In this document: one piece after another, positions 42,427 to 51,368 of the stretch
How the letters are laid out: the number at the start of each line of letters is the position of its first letter
Numbering within the stretch: the first letter of the stretch is position 1
Position numbers and translations under genes: made by a program
Notes under the pieces: generated by a model
What the model saw: only the letters and a program-made list of their open reading frames with translations
Told to the model about the DNA's origin: nothing
Database searches by the model: none
NCBI GenBank assembly: GCA_020161575.1
Contig: JAIUNR010000007.1
Location: forward strand, 186,001-250,000
DNA: 64,000 bases
Reading direction: 5' to 3'
Origin: Pseudomonadota bacterium
GTDB lineage: Bacteria; Pseudomonadota; Alphaproteobacteria; Rhizobiales; Beijerinckiaceae

Positions 42427-43512
42427 ATGTCGCATAATTCCTTCGGTCACCTTTTCCGCTTCACCACGTTTGGCGAAAGCCACGGCCCTGCCATCGGCTG
42501 CGTCGTTGATGGCTGCCCGCCGCGCATCGCGCTGACCGAGGCTGATATCCAGGCGGATCTCGACCGCCGGCGCCCCGGCCAGAGCCGCTTCACCACGCAG
42601 CGGCAGGAGCCGGATAACGTGAAGATCCTCTCCGGCGTTTTCACGGAGGCGGATGGTATCCAGCGCACGACCGGCACCTCGATCGGCCTCCTGATCGAGA
42701 ATGTCGATCAGCGCTCGAAGGATTATTCCGAGATCGCGCAGAAGTTCCGGCCGGGCCACGCCGATTACACCTATGACGCCAAATACGGCATCCGCGATCC
42801 GCGCGGCGGTGGCCGTTCCTCCGCGCGCGAGACCGCGATGCGGGTCGCCGCCGGTGCCATCGCGCGCAAGGTGATCCCATTCATGCGCATACGCGGCGCG
42901 TTGGTGCAGATGGGGCCGCACAAGATCGACCGCGCCAATTGGGATTGGGAAGAGGTCAACAACAACCCGTTCTTCTGCCCGGATGCGAAAGCGGCGACTT
43001 TCTTCGCGGATTACCTCGATCAAATCCGCAAATCCGGCTCCTCCATCGGCGCGGTGATCGAGGTCGTGGCGGAAGGCGTGCCGGCTGGGCTTGGCGCGCC
43101 GATCTACGGCAAGCTCGATGCCGATCTCGCCTCCGCGATGATGTCGATCAATGCCGTAAAAGGCGTGGAAATCGGCGCCGGCTTCGGCGCGGCCGAACTC
43201 ACGGGCGAGGAAAACGCCGATGAGATGCGGGCGGGAAATGACGGTTCCCCGCGCTTCACCGCCAACCATGCCGGCGGGATCCTAGGCGGTATTTCAAGCG
43301 GTCAGCCGGTTGTCGTGCGCTTCGCGGTGAAGCCAACTTCGTCGATACTCACGCCGCGCCTGACCGTCGACAAGGCAGGCGCTGAAACCGAGATTCTGAC
43401 CAAGGGACGACACGATCCCTGCGTCGGCATCCGCGCCGTCCCTGTAGGAGAGGCGATGATGGCGATTGTCCTTGCGGACCATTTTTTGCGACATCGCGCG
43501 CAGGTGGGGTGA
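42427..43512 (+). CDS. aroC: chorismate synthase
   Basis: A 361-residue FMN-dependent enzyme that forms chorismate from EPSP in the shikimate pathway. Seen: [32 protein letters not shown], the [17 protein letters not shown] signature, [29 protein letters not shown] and [18 protein letters not shown]. The length is the family norm. It is a single gene on this strand, 71 bases after the secreted protein. Confidence 0.97.
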   Translation: MSHNSFGHLFRFTTFGESHGPAIGCVVDGCPPRIALTEADIQADLDRRRPGQSRFTTQRQEPDNVKILSGVFTEADGIQRTTGTSIGLLIENVDQRSKDYSEIAQKFRPGHADYTYDAKYGIRDPRGGGRSSARETAMRVAAGAIARKVIPFMRIRGALVQMGPHKIDRANWDWEEVNNNPFFCPDAKAATFFADYLDQIRKSGSSIGAVIEVVAEGVPAGLGAPIYGKLDADLASAMMSINAVKGVEIGAGFGAAELTGEENADEMRAGNDGSPRFTANHAGGILGGISSGQPVVVRFAVKPTSSILTPRLTVDKAGAETEILTKGRHDPCVGIRAVPVGEAMMAIVLADHFLRHRAQVG

Positions 43513-43596
43513 ACCGGCTCGCCTCTTTCGCGGCCTAGGGCTTGCCAATTTCAGCCGGAAAAGATAAGAACAAAAAAAGAACAAAGGAATTGGGTG

Positions 43597-43983
43597 ATGA
43601 AACTTGGATGGGCAATCTACTATGTGCCGGATGTGGCGGCGACGCTGGCCTTCTATGAAGCGGCATTCGGCTGCACGCGCGGCATGATGACGGAGGGAGG
43701 CGAGTTCGGCACACTCCAGACCGGCGAAACCACCCTGGCCTTTTGTGCCGAGAGTTTTCTGGCGGCGGATGATTTCGCCTTCGAGCCCATGCGCAGGGAA
43801 AAGCCATTGCCGGCTTTCGAGATCGCTTTCGTCACGGATGATGTCGAGGGCGCCTATGTCAGAGCGGTGGAGGCTGGCGCGGCGCCGCTGATCGCACCGA
43901 AAGCCAAGCCTTGGGGACAGATTGTCTCCTATGTGCGGGATATCAACGGCTTCCAGGTGGAAATCTGCTCTCCGGTGGCGTAA
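43597..43983 (+). CDS. VOC family (glyoxalase/bleomycin-resistance-like) protein
   Basis: A 128-residue vicinal-oxygen-chelate protein with one betabetabeta-alpha repeat pair: WAIYYVPDVAATLAFYEAAFG at the N-terminus and DINGFQVEICSP at the C-terminus, with IAFVTDDVEGAYVRAVEAGA between. Most family members bind a metal through His/Glu residues; a clear His ligand is not obvious here, so catalysis is uncertain. ATG 43597 has AAAGGA eight bases upstream; a GTG at 43594 is an alternative. It stands between aroC and the riboflavin gene. Confidence 0.85.
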   Translation: MKLGWAIYYVPDVAATLAFYEAAFGCTRGMMTEGGEFGTLQTGETTLAFCAESFLAADDFAFEPMRREKPLPAFEIAFVTDDVEGAYVRAVEAGAAPLIAPKAKPWGQIVSYVRDINGFQVEICSPVA

Positions 43984-44060
43984 TTTTAGTAGCATTTAAA
44001 AAAGAAAGCATTTCCTGAATTGTTAATTGACGCTTGCTGCTTGGCTTGCAAGAGTGAGGC

Positions 44061-45356
44061 ATGAAACTTGCCGCCTGGCTCAGGAGAACCGGAATCCGAC
44101 GCAGCGATTTCGCGGCGCAGATCGGGCTGACGCCGGCGGCAATCACGCTTCTATGCAAGGAGGACGCTCCGTGGATCAGCCGGGATACGGCCGAACGCAT
44201 CGCCAGGGCGACGCGCGGCGCCGTGACCCCGAATGATTTTCTCGGCCTTGCGTCCCATGTCGGGGGAATATCGATGCAGGATACGAGCATCCGGGTTCAG
44301 GCCGCGATCGAGGCTTTCGCGCGCGGCGAGATCGTGGTGGTTACCGATGACGACGACCGCGAAGGTGAGGGCGACCTTATCATTGCGGCCTCGCTTTGTA
44401 CCGCGGAGAAGATGGCCTTCATCGTGCGGCATACCTCCGGGATCGTCTGCGCGCCTTTGCCTGTCGCCGAAGCCCGGCGCCTCCGGTTGGACCCGATGGT
44501 CGCGGTCAATGACAGTGCACATACAACGGCTTTCACCGTCTCGATCGATTACCGCGAGGGGCTGACCACCGGCATTTCGGCCGACGAGCGCACCGCGACC
44601 GTGCGGGCTTTGACCAACGGCAATGTGCAGGCGGGCGATTTCGTGCGACCCGGCCATATTTTTCCGCTGATCGCGCGCGATGGCGGCGTTCTTATGCGTT
44701 CGGGGCATACGGAAGCGGCGGTCGATCTGTGCCGCCTCGCCGGCTTGCCGCCGATCGGGGTGATTTCCGAACTGGTCAACGACGATGGCACCGTCACGAA
44801 AGGGCGGCAGGTCGTGGATTTCGCGAAGAAGCACAAGCTCACCCTTGTGACGATCGCGGATATGATCGCCTACCGGCAGGCACGCGAGAAGCTGATCGAG
44901 CGTGTCGCGGTGTTCCCTGTCGAGACCACGATCGGCAAGCTCACGGGCTATGCCTTCTCGACGCCTTTCGACGAAGTGCAGCACCTCGCGCTCGTTCACG
45001 GGGATATCGGCGACGGGCGGGCGGTGCTCACCCGGCTGCACCGGGCCAATGCGCTTTCCGATGTTTTCGGTGGCGGCAAGGCGATCGAAACAGCCTTCGA
45101 GAAATTCAAGGCGGAAGGGCGCGGCGTGTTGGTCTATCTGCGCGATGGCACGGCGGGGGTGCCCAAGGCGGGTTTCGAGGCGCCGGCTTCTTCCGATGCT
45201 ATGCGCCAGCAGGCCTGGCGCGAGGTTGGTCTTGGCGCGCAGATTCTGCGCGATCTCGGGGTCTCGTCGATCCGCAACCTTTCGCTCAGCGGCAATCGCG
45301 CTTTCGTTGGTCTCTCGGCCTTCGGTATCGAGATCGAGGGTACCGAGGCGATGTGA
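44061..45356 (+). CDS. ribB: 3,4-dihydroxy-2-butanone-4-phosphate synthase with N-terminal HTH and GTP cyclohydrolase II-like tail
   Basis: A 431-residue three-part protein. Residues 1-60 (MKLAAWLRRTGIRRSDFAAQIGLTPAAITLLC...SRDTAERIARAT) form a helix-turn-helix like that of Xre/YdaS proteins. Residues about 72-275 are RibB, with VTDDDDREGEGDLIIAAS and RSGHTEAAVDLCRLAG, converting ribulose 5-phosphate to the four-carbon riboflavin precursor. Residues about 286-431 resemble RibA but lack the zinc-binding cysteines, so GTP cyclohydrolase II activity is not expected. An internal ATG at 44274, with GGGGGA at 44262-44267, could yield a head-less form. No FMN riboswitch is seen upstream. Confidence 0.88.
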   Translation: MKLAAWLRRTGIRRSDFAAQIGLTPAAITLLCKEDAPWISRDTAERIARATRGAVTPNDFLGLASHVGGISMQDTSIRVQAAIEAFARGEIVVVTDDDDREGEGDLIIAASLCTAEKMAFIVRHTSGIVCAPLPVAEARRLRLDPMVAVNDSAHTTAFTVSIDYREGLTTGISADERTATVRALTNGNVQAGDFVRPGHIFPLIARDGGVLMRSGHTEAAVDLCRLAGLPPIGVISELVNDDGTVTKGRQVVDFAKKHKLTLVTIADMIAYRQAREKLIERVAVFPVETTIGKLTGYAFSTPFDEVQHLALVHGDIGDGRAVLTRLHRANALSDVFGGGKAIETAFEKFKAEGRGVLVYLRDGTAGVPKAGFEAPASSDAMRQQAWREVGLGAQILRDLGVSSIRNLSLSGNRAFVGLSAFGIEIEGTEAM

Positions 45357-45365
45357 TGGCGCCCC

Positions 45366-45884
45366 CTAGCCGCGGACTGGGGGCGGAACGATTCCGTGAG
45401 CGGCGAGATGCGCGCTCAGCTGCTCGACCGTGCGCGTGAGCTGGAGAATTTCCTGCTCGCGCATTGCGTCGATCTTTGCATGCAGCAATTCAATCTCCAG
45501 CTCCGCCTTCACATTGATCCTGAAATCATTCTCGGCGTTCCGCCTGTCGATTTCCGATTGGCGGTTCTGGCTCATCATGATGATCGGCGCCGTATAGGCT
45601 GCCTGAAATGAGAGGACGAGGTTGAGCAGGATGAAGGGATAGGGGTCCCAACGGTGGAAATAGGCCAGCGTATTCGCTGCGATCCACAGGAGCAGGATCA
45701 CGCTTTGGATCACGATGAAGCGCCAGGAGCCGATCAGCCCGGTAACTCGGTCGGCGACGCGGGCACCGAAGCGGTCTTCGGCCGTGAGCGGCTGACGTGC
45801 GGGGCGCAGCAGGCGCAGCTCCTGAAGCCTGCGCAATTCCTCGGCGCTGAATTCGGGCAGTTCCGGCCCCTTCTTTCTGGGCAT
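45366..45884 (-). CDS. DUF1003 membrane protein
   Basis: A 172-residue protein with two helices (FIVIQSVILLLWIAANTLAYF and FILLNLVLSFQAAYTAPIIMMSQNRQ near residues 55-110) and a C-terminal coiled coil (AELEIELLHAKIDAMREQEILQLTRTVEQL). The ADRVTGLIGSWRFI, RWDPYPFILLNLVLS and MMSQNRQSEIDR segments are the DUF1003 hallmark. Function is unknown; an inner-membrane scaffold role is possible. ATG 45884 has GGAGG five bases upstream; ATG 45896 is an alternative. Confidence 0.88.
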   Translation of the reverse strand: MPRKKGPELPEFSAEELRRLQELRLLRPARQPLTAEDRFGARVADRVTGLIGSWRFIVIQSVILLLWIAANTLAYFHRWDPYPFILLNLVLSFQAAYTAPIIMMSQNRQSEIDRRNAENDFRINVKAELEIELLHAKIDAMREQEILQLTRTVEQLSAHLAAHGIVPPPVRG

Positions 45885-45916
45885 ATCCACCTCCATTCTT
45901 GCTGGAGTGCCGGGTG

Positions 45917-46843
45917 TCAGGCGCCCATGAGCATTTCGACATGGGCGGCGGTTGATTCCGCTAACCCTTCGAGATCATAGCCGCCTTCGAGCATGGAGAG
46001 GATGCGATTTCCGCACAGGCTCTGTGCGAGCCCCATCAACTTCTCGGTCGCCCAGGCGAAATCGGCGGCTTCGAGGCGGATTTCCGCCAGTGGATCGCGT
46101 CGATGCGCATCGAAGCCGGCTGAGATCAGGATCATATCAGCCCCGTGCTTGCGGATGGCAGGGAAAGCACGGGTTTCGAAAGCTTCCCGGAATATCCGCC
46201 CGCCATCGCCGGCCCGCAGCGGGAGGTTGAGGATGTTGTCGTGCTCGCCGCGTTCGTCCATTGCCCCGGTTCCGGGGTAATTGGGCATTTCGTGCGAGGA
46301 AATGAAGAGGACATCGCGATCCGACCAGAAGATATCCTGCGTGCCGTTGCCGTGATGCACGTCCCAATCCACGATCACGATGCGCTTCGCGCCCCGCGCC
46401 TGCGCCAGCCGTGCGGCGACTGCGATGTTGTTGAAGAAGCAGAAGCCCATGGCGGCCTCGCGTTCGGCATGATGACCGGGCGGGCGGCAGGCAATGAAAG
46501 CGTTTGCCACCTCTCCATCGATAATCGCTGAAACGGCACGTTCGGCTGCCCCCAGCGCGGCGAAGGCGGCAGGCAAGGTACCCGGCGACATGCTGGTATC
46601 CGCATCGAGGAAGTGTAGCCCCTCCGCCGGAGCCTGCGCGACGATCTCTCCGACATAGCCCGCGGGATGCGCGAGCGTGGCGAGATGCATGTTGCCCGCC
46701 GGCGCGTTTTCCCGCGTGAGCGGCGCGAAGACAGGCGCGGCCAGTGCCTTCTCGATTGCGGCGAGCCGTGCTGGCCGCTCCGGGTGCCCTTCCGGGACAA
46801 GGTGGTTCTGAAAAACGGAATCGGCGATGAAGAGAGTGGTCAC
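45917..46843 (-). CDS. histone deacetylase family protein (AcuC/acetylpolyamine amidohydrolase-like)
   Basis: A 308-residue zinc-dependent deacetylase. All active-site elements are seen: RPPGHHAEREAAMGFCFFNNIAVAA, the metal ligands in VDWDVHHGNGTQDIFW and in ISAGFDAHRRDP, and the catalytic Tyr region LEGGYDLEGLAES. In bacteria such enzymes deacetylate acetyl-CoA synthetase, polyamines or other small amides; the target here is open. It is on the same strand as, and 32 bases upstream of, the DUF1003 gene. Often found near xseB/dxs in related genomes, but not here. Confidence 0.93.
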   Translation of the reverse strand: MTTLFIADSVFQNHLVPEGHPERPARLAAIEKALAAPVFAPLTRENAPAGNMHLATLAHPAGYVGEIVAQAPAEGLHFLDADTSMSPGTLPAAFAALGAAERAVSAIIDGEVANAFIACRPPGHHAEREAAMGFCFFNNIAVAARLAQARGAKRIVIVDWDVHHGNGTQDIFWSDRDVLFISSHEMPNYPGTGAMDERGEHDNILNLPLRAGDGGRIFREAFETRAFPAIRKHGADMILISAGFDAHRRDPLAEIRLEAADFAWATEKLMGLAQSLCGNRILSMLEGGYDLEGLAESTAAHVEMLMGA

Positions 46844-47004
46844 GCGCTAGGCCTCGGCGATGTGAAGGGCGCGCTTGTGGTGTGCGATAGCGCACGGCGC
46901 GGTCAAGCAAATTCATGCAGAAGCAAGCTGTGGCTTTGTTGCACTAGGCCCGGAATTTATACCGCGTTAAGCAGACCGCAATCTTCCTTTGATTCTGTGC
47001 CGGC

Positions 47005-47628
47005 ATGATGACCTCGCTGATGAAATTTTCACGCTCCGCTTTTGCCCTCGGCCTTTGCCTCGCAGCGGCTGCCTGTAATTCCTATTCGAGCTTTCCTGAC
47101 CCGACCCTTTCCTCTCGCGATGTGCAGCTGCTTGCGCTCGCGCCCAAATCGGTCAATCGCGATCTCGACCCCTCCCGCGCGCGCTACCGCATGCCGAACC
47201 ATACGGCAGAGAAGGCGCCGGGGACGGTCGTTGTCGATTCCGCGGCGCGCTTCCTCTACTTCGTGGAAGATGCGAATACGGTCCTGCGCTATGAAATTTC
47301 TCCTGGTGAGGAAGTGCATCAATGGACCGGCGTGGCCTTTGTCGGACGCAAGGTCGAGTGGCCGTCCTGGACGCCGGGGCCAACCGCAAGGAAGATGGTG
47401 CCGGGCCTTCCGGGTGTCGTGCAGGGCGGGCCGGAAAACCCGCTTGGCGCGCGCGGCATCTATCTGCATGACGAGAAGGGGCGCGACACCGAGTATCGCA
47501 TTCACGGTACCAATGAGCCGGAAATGATCGGGCTTCCGGTATCGCTCGGCTGCATCCGCATGCACAATATCGACGCGATTGACCTTTACAACCGCGTCAA
47601 GGTCGGCGCGAAGGTCGTGGTGCGCTGA
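47005..47628 (+). CDS. L,D-transpeptidase (YkuD/ErfK type), lipoprotein
   Basis: A 207-residue envelope enzyme that forms 3-3 cross-links in peptidoglycan or anchors proteins to it. The signal ends with LAAAAC, a fair lipobox with Cys near residue 24. The YkuD domain holds HGTNEPEMIGLPVSLGCIRMHN near residues 166-190, with the catalytic His and Cys. APGTVVVDSAARFLYFV is the start of the domain. Three in-frame Met codons (47005, 47008, 47020) are available; none has a strong ribosome site. An intrinsic terminator follows the stop. Confidence 0.92.
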   Translation: MMTSLMKFSRSAFALGLCLAAAACNSYSSFPDPTLSSRDVQLLALAPKSVNRDLDPSRARYRMPNHTAEKAPGTVVVDSAARFLYFVEDANTVLRYEISPGEEVHQWTGVAFVGRKVEWPSWTPGPTARKMVPGLPGVVQGGPENPLGARGIYLHDEKGRDTEYRIHGTNEPEMIGLPVSLGCIRMHNIDAIDLYNRVKVGAKVVVR

Positions 47629-47654
47629 AACAGCGGCATATCCCGTAAAGGCAC

Positions 47655-47680
47655 AAGGCGCGGTTCGACCGCGCTTTTTT
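47655..47680 (+). terminator. intrinsic terminator of the L,D-transpeptidase gene
   Basis: GCGCGGT/ACCGCGC with flanking AAG/CTT pairs and a TCG loop, followed by six Ts. It touches the stop codon of the convergent marR-type gene. Confidence 0.85.
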
Positions 47681-48140
47681 ATTTGCGCTTGCTCTCTGAA
47701 TCGAGCGCCTTGATGGCATCACGCCAGCGCGTCATCACCTGATCCAGCTGCGTCAGATCCTCACGTGAAAGCGTACCCGTCGTCGCTGCGACGAATTTCT
47801 CCTGCACCGCCATGCCCGCCGCCGCCGCCTGCCTTCCGGCTGGCGTAAGGTGTAGGGCATAGGAGCGTCGGTCACCGGGAATCGCCCGGCGATCGACCAT
47901 CCCGGCCTCGACCAGCCGATCGACCAGTCCGGAAACATTGCCCTTGGTAACATAGAGGCGCTCGGCGAGATTGCGCTGGGTGATCCCTTCCTGCTCGGTC
48001 AGGGTCGAGAGCAGATCGAATTGCGCTGTGGAAAGCCCGATTTCGCGAAGCCGCGCTGAAATCGCCGCATGGCCGCGTTGATGGAGGCGAAGAAAGCGGA
48101 ACCAGATCCGCGCCGGGGTGATGCTGGGGCTGTCCGCCAT
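47679..48140 (-). CDS. MarR family transcriptional regulator
   Basis: A 153-residue winged-helix regulator of the MarR family. The DNA-binding part is residues 45-105: STLTEQEGITQRNLAERLYVTKGNVSGLVDRLVEAGMVDRRAIPGDRRSYALHLTPAGR, with the Asp-Arg-Arg wing. The C-terminal helix (LTQLDQVMTRWRDAIKAL) is for dimerisation. Such proteins respond to aromatic or oxidant ligands. The next gene upstream (DUF1499) is divergent, 172 bases away, and could be its target; this is inference. Confidence 0.9.
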   Translation of the reverse strand: MADSPSITPARIWFRFLRLHQRGHAAISARLREIGLSTAQFDLLSTLTEQEGITQRNLAERLYVTKGNVSGLVDRLVEAGMVDRRAIPGDRRSYALHLTPAGRQAAAAGMAVQEKFVAATTGTLSREDLTQLDQVMTRWRDAIKALDSESKRK

Positions 48141-48312
48141 GCCGCTCGTTCCGCCCTTCCAGAAAGACGCCTAGAAACCTGAATTACCGCACTTTTCCTA
48201 GGCGATGCCGTGTGCAACAAACAACCCCGGATTTTACTTAAGGCAAACGGGTAGCGTAAATACGCGCCGGATGCGCGATCTCCAGGGCTGTTGAGATGCG
48301 GAAAGGCGATGG

Positions 48313-49083
48313 ATGAGGCGGCAATTGCCCCCCATGCCCCAATCGGGCCTCGCGATTGTCGCCGAGCGGTTTTCCCTGCTTGCCGTTCCGGTTGCCGCAG
48401 GTGGGGTTCTGGCGACACGTGCTGGGCAGATCGCGCCGGAGAACGGCATCGCTGCGATCACGTTCGCGGCCATTCTGGCGACAATCGCGCTGGCGGCGGC
48501 GTTCGTCGCTGCCATCGACATCTGGCGCAACGGCTATCTCGGGCTCGATCGTCTCGCGCGGGCGATGCTTGTCGCGGGCGTTCTGCTCGCCTTTCCCGCC
48601 TATCTCGCCTACCAGTCCTTCCGCCTGCCGGCGCTCAACGATATCACGACCGATCTTGATGACCCGCCGCTCTTTTCCACCAGCGCGCGCAGCCTGGCGG
48701 AAAGGGAAGGGCACCGCCCCCCGGAAGTCCTGCGTGCCCGGCGCGAAATCCAGCGCCGCGCCTATCCTGCGATACGGACACTCGTGATCGAGGGCAGTGC
48801 GGAAGAGGCGTTCCAGAGCGTGCTTGGCGCGATCCGGCAGCTCAAATGGAAGGTCATCGAGGAGGTCCGGCCCGACGATCGCCGGGGGATCGGGCGTATC
48901 GAGGCGATCGACGAATCGCGGCTGATGCGTTTTCGTGATGATATCACCATCCGCTTCCGCCAGAGCGGAGACGTGACCCGTGTGGATATCCGCTCCGCCT
49001 CGCGGATCGGCCGCCATGATTTCGGTGCCAATGCCGCACGAATTCTCCGGCTTCAGCAGGAAATCGCCAATCCCTCGGAATGA
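48313..49083 (+). CDS. DUF1499 domain membrane protein
   Basis: A 256-residue protein with about three N-terminal helices (LLAVPVAAGGVLATRAG, AAITFAAILATIALAAAFVAAI, AMLVAGVLLAFPAYLAY). A soluble DUF1499 domain follows: PALNDITTDLDDPPLF, AYPAIRTLVIEGSAEEAFQSVLGAIRQLKWKVIEEV, and VTRVDIRSASRIGRHDFGANAARIL. DUF1499 function is unknown. ATG 48313 has AAAGG six bases upstream. It converges with the MBL-fold gene, five bases apart. Confidence 0.88.
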   Translation: MRRQLPPMPQSGLAIVAERFSLLAVPVAAGGVLATRAGQIAPENGIAAITFAAILATIALAAAFVAAIDIWRNGYLGLDRLARAMLVAGVLLAFPAYLAYQSFRLPALNDITTDLDDPPLFSTSARSLAEREGHRPPEVLRARREIQRRAYPAIRTLVIEGSAEEAFQSVLGAIRQLKWKVIEEVRPDDRRGIGRIEAIDESRLMRFRDDITIRFRQSGDVTRVDIRSASRIGRHDFGANAARILRLQQEIANPSE

Positions 49084-49088
49084 GCGGG

Positions 49089-49997
49089 TCAGGCTCTCGC
49101 GAATACGCTGCTAAGCGTTACGGGCGGCTCGGCGCTCACAGCGCCGCGCGCGATCAGCTCCTCGAGATGCGCGAAGACGGAAAGGCAGGCGGCGCCGACG
49201 AGGCGGTGATCAAGGCCGGGGTAATTTGCGGCGACGATTTCGGGAATGATCGCAGGGCCGAGGGCCAGTTTGTCGAGGATCTGCGCCTCGCGCTGGCGGC
49301 GATGCTGGAGAAGCGCGCGGGTGAAACGCCGCGGATCGGTGACAGGCCCGCCATGCCCTGGCCAATAGGCGAGATCGCCCTCGCGCCGCGTGAGCTTGTC
49401 GAGGCTTTCCATATAAGCGCCCATCGCGCCGTCGGGCGGGGCGACGATGGTGGTGGACCACGCCATCACATGGTCGCCGGAGAATACCATGCCCGTGCCT
49501 TCAAGCTCGAACATCAGGTGATTGGCTGTGTGCCCCGGCGTTTCGATCGCCCGGAAGCGGTGATCGCCCGCCTCCAGGATATCGCCATCGACAAGGACCC
49601 GCTCCGGCGCGTGATCGACATCGCTCGATGCTTCGAGGCGCTGACTTTCCCCGATATGGGCCTCGCGCGACGCACGATGCGGGGCGCAACCGATGATCGG
49701 CGCGCCCGTCCGCTCCGCGAGCAGGCGTGCGCCGGGTGAATGATCGCGATGGGTATGCGTGACGAGAATATGCGTCACCACCTCGCCCCGGAGGCTATCG
49801 AGCAGCGTATCGATATGCGTGGTGTCATCCGGGCCCGGATCGATGACGCTCACGGTGCCGCGCCCCACCACATAGGTGCATGTGCCGGAAAAGGTGAAGG
49901 CGCTCGGATTGTTGGCGATGATACGCCGGATGCGCGGCGCGATCGAAAGCAGGACACCGCCTCGCGCAGGGGGGGTACGGTCGAAATCGGGCGTCAA
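49089..49997 (-). CDS. MBL fold metallo-hydrolase
   Basis: A 302-residue metallo-beta-lactamase-fold hydrolase. Zinc ligands lie in ILVTHTHRDHSPGARLLA (HxHxDH near residue 75), IETPGHTANHLMFEL and VFSGDHVMAW, with a C-terminal winged-helix-like tail (AIIPEIVAANYPGLDHRLVGAACLSVFAHLEELIARG) typical of LACTB2-like members. Start choice: TTG 49997 has GGAG six bases upstream and gives M-TPDFDRTPPARGGV; an open frame runs further up without conserved sequence. The substrate (thioester, RNA or lactone) is not readable. Confidence 0.85.
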   Translation of the reverse strand: MTPDFDRTPPARGGVLLSIAPRIRRIIANNPSAFTFSGTCTYVVGRGTVSVIDPGPDDTTHIDTLLDSLRGEVVTHILVTHTHRDHSPGARLLAERTGAPIIGCAPHRASREAHIGESQRLEASSDVDHAPERVLVDGDILEAGDHRFRAIETPGHTANHLMFELEGTGMVFSGDHVMAWSTTIVAPPDGAMGAYMESLDKLTRREGDLAYWPGHGGPVTDPRRFTRALLQHRRQREAQILDKLALGPAIIPEIVAANYPGLDHRLVGAACLSVFAHLEELIARGAVSAEPPVTLSSVFARA

Positions 49998-50146
49998 CTC
50001 GGGCTCCCGTGATCGGATCGTGGATCGGGCGAAAAAATCATTCCCGTCTCGTTCCGAGACGCTTATACGACCGGATGGCGAAAGCAAACGGCCCGGCCTC
50101 TGCGCGGGGTTTTCGCACGGGTTTTTACGATGAGCAGGAGAAGGCG

Positions 50147-50728
50147 ATGCGGATGACGAATGGAACGCTGGTTGGAGCCGCACTCGGCGAAGACAGGGCA
50201 GGGTTTGCGACGCAAGTGCTGCTGGTGCTGGCGGCTACGGGGCTGCTGGCCGTCTCGGCCAAGGTGCAGGTGCCGTTCTGGCCGGTGCCGATGACGATGC
50301 AATCGCTTGTGGTGCTGGTGATCGGCGCGGCCTTCGGCTGGCGATTGGGTGCCGCCACGGTCCTTGCCTATCTTGCAGAGGGCGCAATGGGCCTGCCGGT
50401 CTTCGCCGGTGCGGGGGCCGGAGCTGCCTATATGGCGGGGCCGACGGGTGGCTATCTGGCGGGGTTCGTGCTGGCTGCGGCGATTACCGGCTTTCTTGCG
50501 GAAAAAGGTTATACCCGCTCGGTTCCCGGCGCGCTGGCGGTGATGGCGATCGGCCATGCCGTGCTGTTCGTGCCCGGTTACCTGTGGCTGGCGACGCTGG
50601 TGGGCACCGAGAAGGCCTATCACGGCGGCGTCGAGCCCTTCTATTATGCGACGCTCCTCAAGACGGCGCTGGGTGCGGCCCTGCTGCCGGCGGCTTGGTG
50701 GGCGGTTGGGAAGATCCGCCGCGCCTGA
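50147..50728 (+). CDS. bioY: biotin transporter BioY
   Basis: A 193-residue substrate-binding (S) component of an ECF vitamin importer for biotin. Seen: QVPFWPVPMTMQSLVVLVIGAAFG near residue 38, AYLAEGAMGLPVFAGAGAGAAYMAGPTGGYLAGF and about six helices. ATG 50147 has AGGAG six bases upstream. BioM and BioN partners are not in the window; BioY alone can act in some bacteria. A terminator lies about 100 bases downstream. Confidence 0.93.
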   Translation: MRMTNGTLVGAALGEDRAGFATQVLLVLAATGLLAVSAKVQVPFWPVPMTMQSLVVLVIGAAFGWRLGAATVLAYLAEGAMGLPVFAGAGAGAAYMAGPTGGYLAGFVLAAAITGFLAEKGYTRSVPGALAVMAIGHAVLFVPGYLWLATLVGTEKAYHGGVEPFYYATLLKTALGAALLPAAWWAVGKIRRA

Positions 50729-50791
50729 AGACGCGATGCTGTTTGAGAGCGTGTGGTCTGATTGGATCAGATCGCATGCTCTACCCTTTTC

Positions 50792-50822
50792 TGTCGATCA
50801 ACCGGCACCCGCTTGATCGACA
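50792..50822. repeat. palindromic intergenic repeat, copy B
   Basis: TGTCGATCAA and TTGATCGACA, perfect 10-bp arms, enclose an 11-base loop. The reverse strand reads CGATCAAGCGGGTGCCGG then TTGATCGACAGAAAA, closely matching the element at 26005-26037 including the GTGCCGG/ATGCCGG loop, with compensating stem changes. A further small inverted repeat, TCTGATTGGATCAGA, sits at about 50757-50771. Confidence 0.7.
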
Positions 50823-50829
50823 ATACCCT

Positions 50830-50865
50830 AAAGGGCAGGGATCCCGAGAGGTTCCTGCCCTTTTT
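50830..50865 (+). terminator. terminator between bioY and folK
   Basis: AAAGGGCAGG (50830-50839) pairs perfectly with CCTGCCCTTT (50854-50863), with a 14-base loop and a run of five Ts. It ends bioY-side transcripts and touches the folK stop, so it may also weaken reverse-strand read-through. Confidence 0.7.
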
Positions 50866-51368
50866 CATGCCTCCTGTGTGAGCGAGGCGATTCTGGAGAT
50901 GTCGCTCTGGTCGAGATGCGCGAGCCAGGTTGGAATCCTCTTGCCGGCCACGACGAGATCCGGCGCGATCTCCTGAAGGGGAACCAGCACGAAGGCGCGT
51001 TGATGCATGAAGGGGTGGGGAAGGGTCAGCCTCTCATCCCGCATATGCGTATCGCCATGTGTCAGAAGATCGATATCGATGATGCGCGGTCCCCAGCGTT
51101 CCCGCCTTTCGCGGCCAAGTCCCGCCTCGATGGCGAGCACGGCATCAAGCAGGGCGAGAGGCGGCAGGGTGGTCGTGATCTCGGCGGCGGCATTGGCGAA
51201 CCAATCCTGATCTGTTTTGCCCCAGGGTGGAGTCCGGTAGGCGCCCGAGACCCGGACGAGGCGAGTTCCCGGCAAGGCGGCGATCGCGGCCAGCGCCCCG
51301 CGCATCGAGGCCAGCTTGTCGCCGACATTCGAACCGAGGGCCAGGTAGGATTGTACCTGTTCAGTCAT
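50865..51368 (-). CDS. folK: 2-amino-4-hydroxy-6-hydroxymethyldihydropteridine diphosphokinase
   Basis: A 167-residue HPPK that transfers pyrophosphate to the pterin in folate synthesis. Seen: YLALGSNVGDKLASMRGAL, SGAYRTPPWGKTDQDWFANA, and the signature GPRIIDIDLLTHGDTHMRDERLTLPHPFMHQRAFVLVPLQEIAPDL. Its start overlaps the folB stop by 8 bases; it is the last gene of a folP-folB-folK operon. Confidence 0.95.
   Translation of the reverse strand: MTEQVQSYLALGSNVGDKLASMRGALAAIAALPGTRLVRVSGAYRTPPWGKTDQDWFANAAAEITTTLPPLALLDAVLAIEAGLGRERRERWGPRIIDIDLLTHGDTHMRDERLTLPHPFMHQRAFVLVPLQEIAPDLVVAGKRIPTWLAHLDQSDISRIASLTQEA

Noticed and set aside
43984-44060. Possible FMN riboswitch before the ribB-type gene
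   Set aside because: Only 77 bases, AT-rich and without the conserved RFN helices or GAGGNCC-type motif.
46920-46950. GGCTTTGTTGCA resembling an insertion-sequence end
   Set aside because: No partner inverted repeat or transposase nearby; too short to call.
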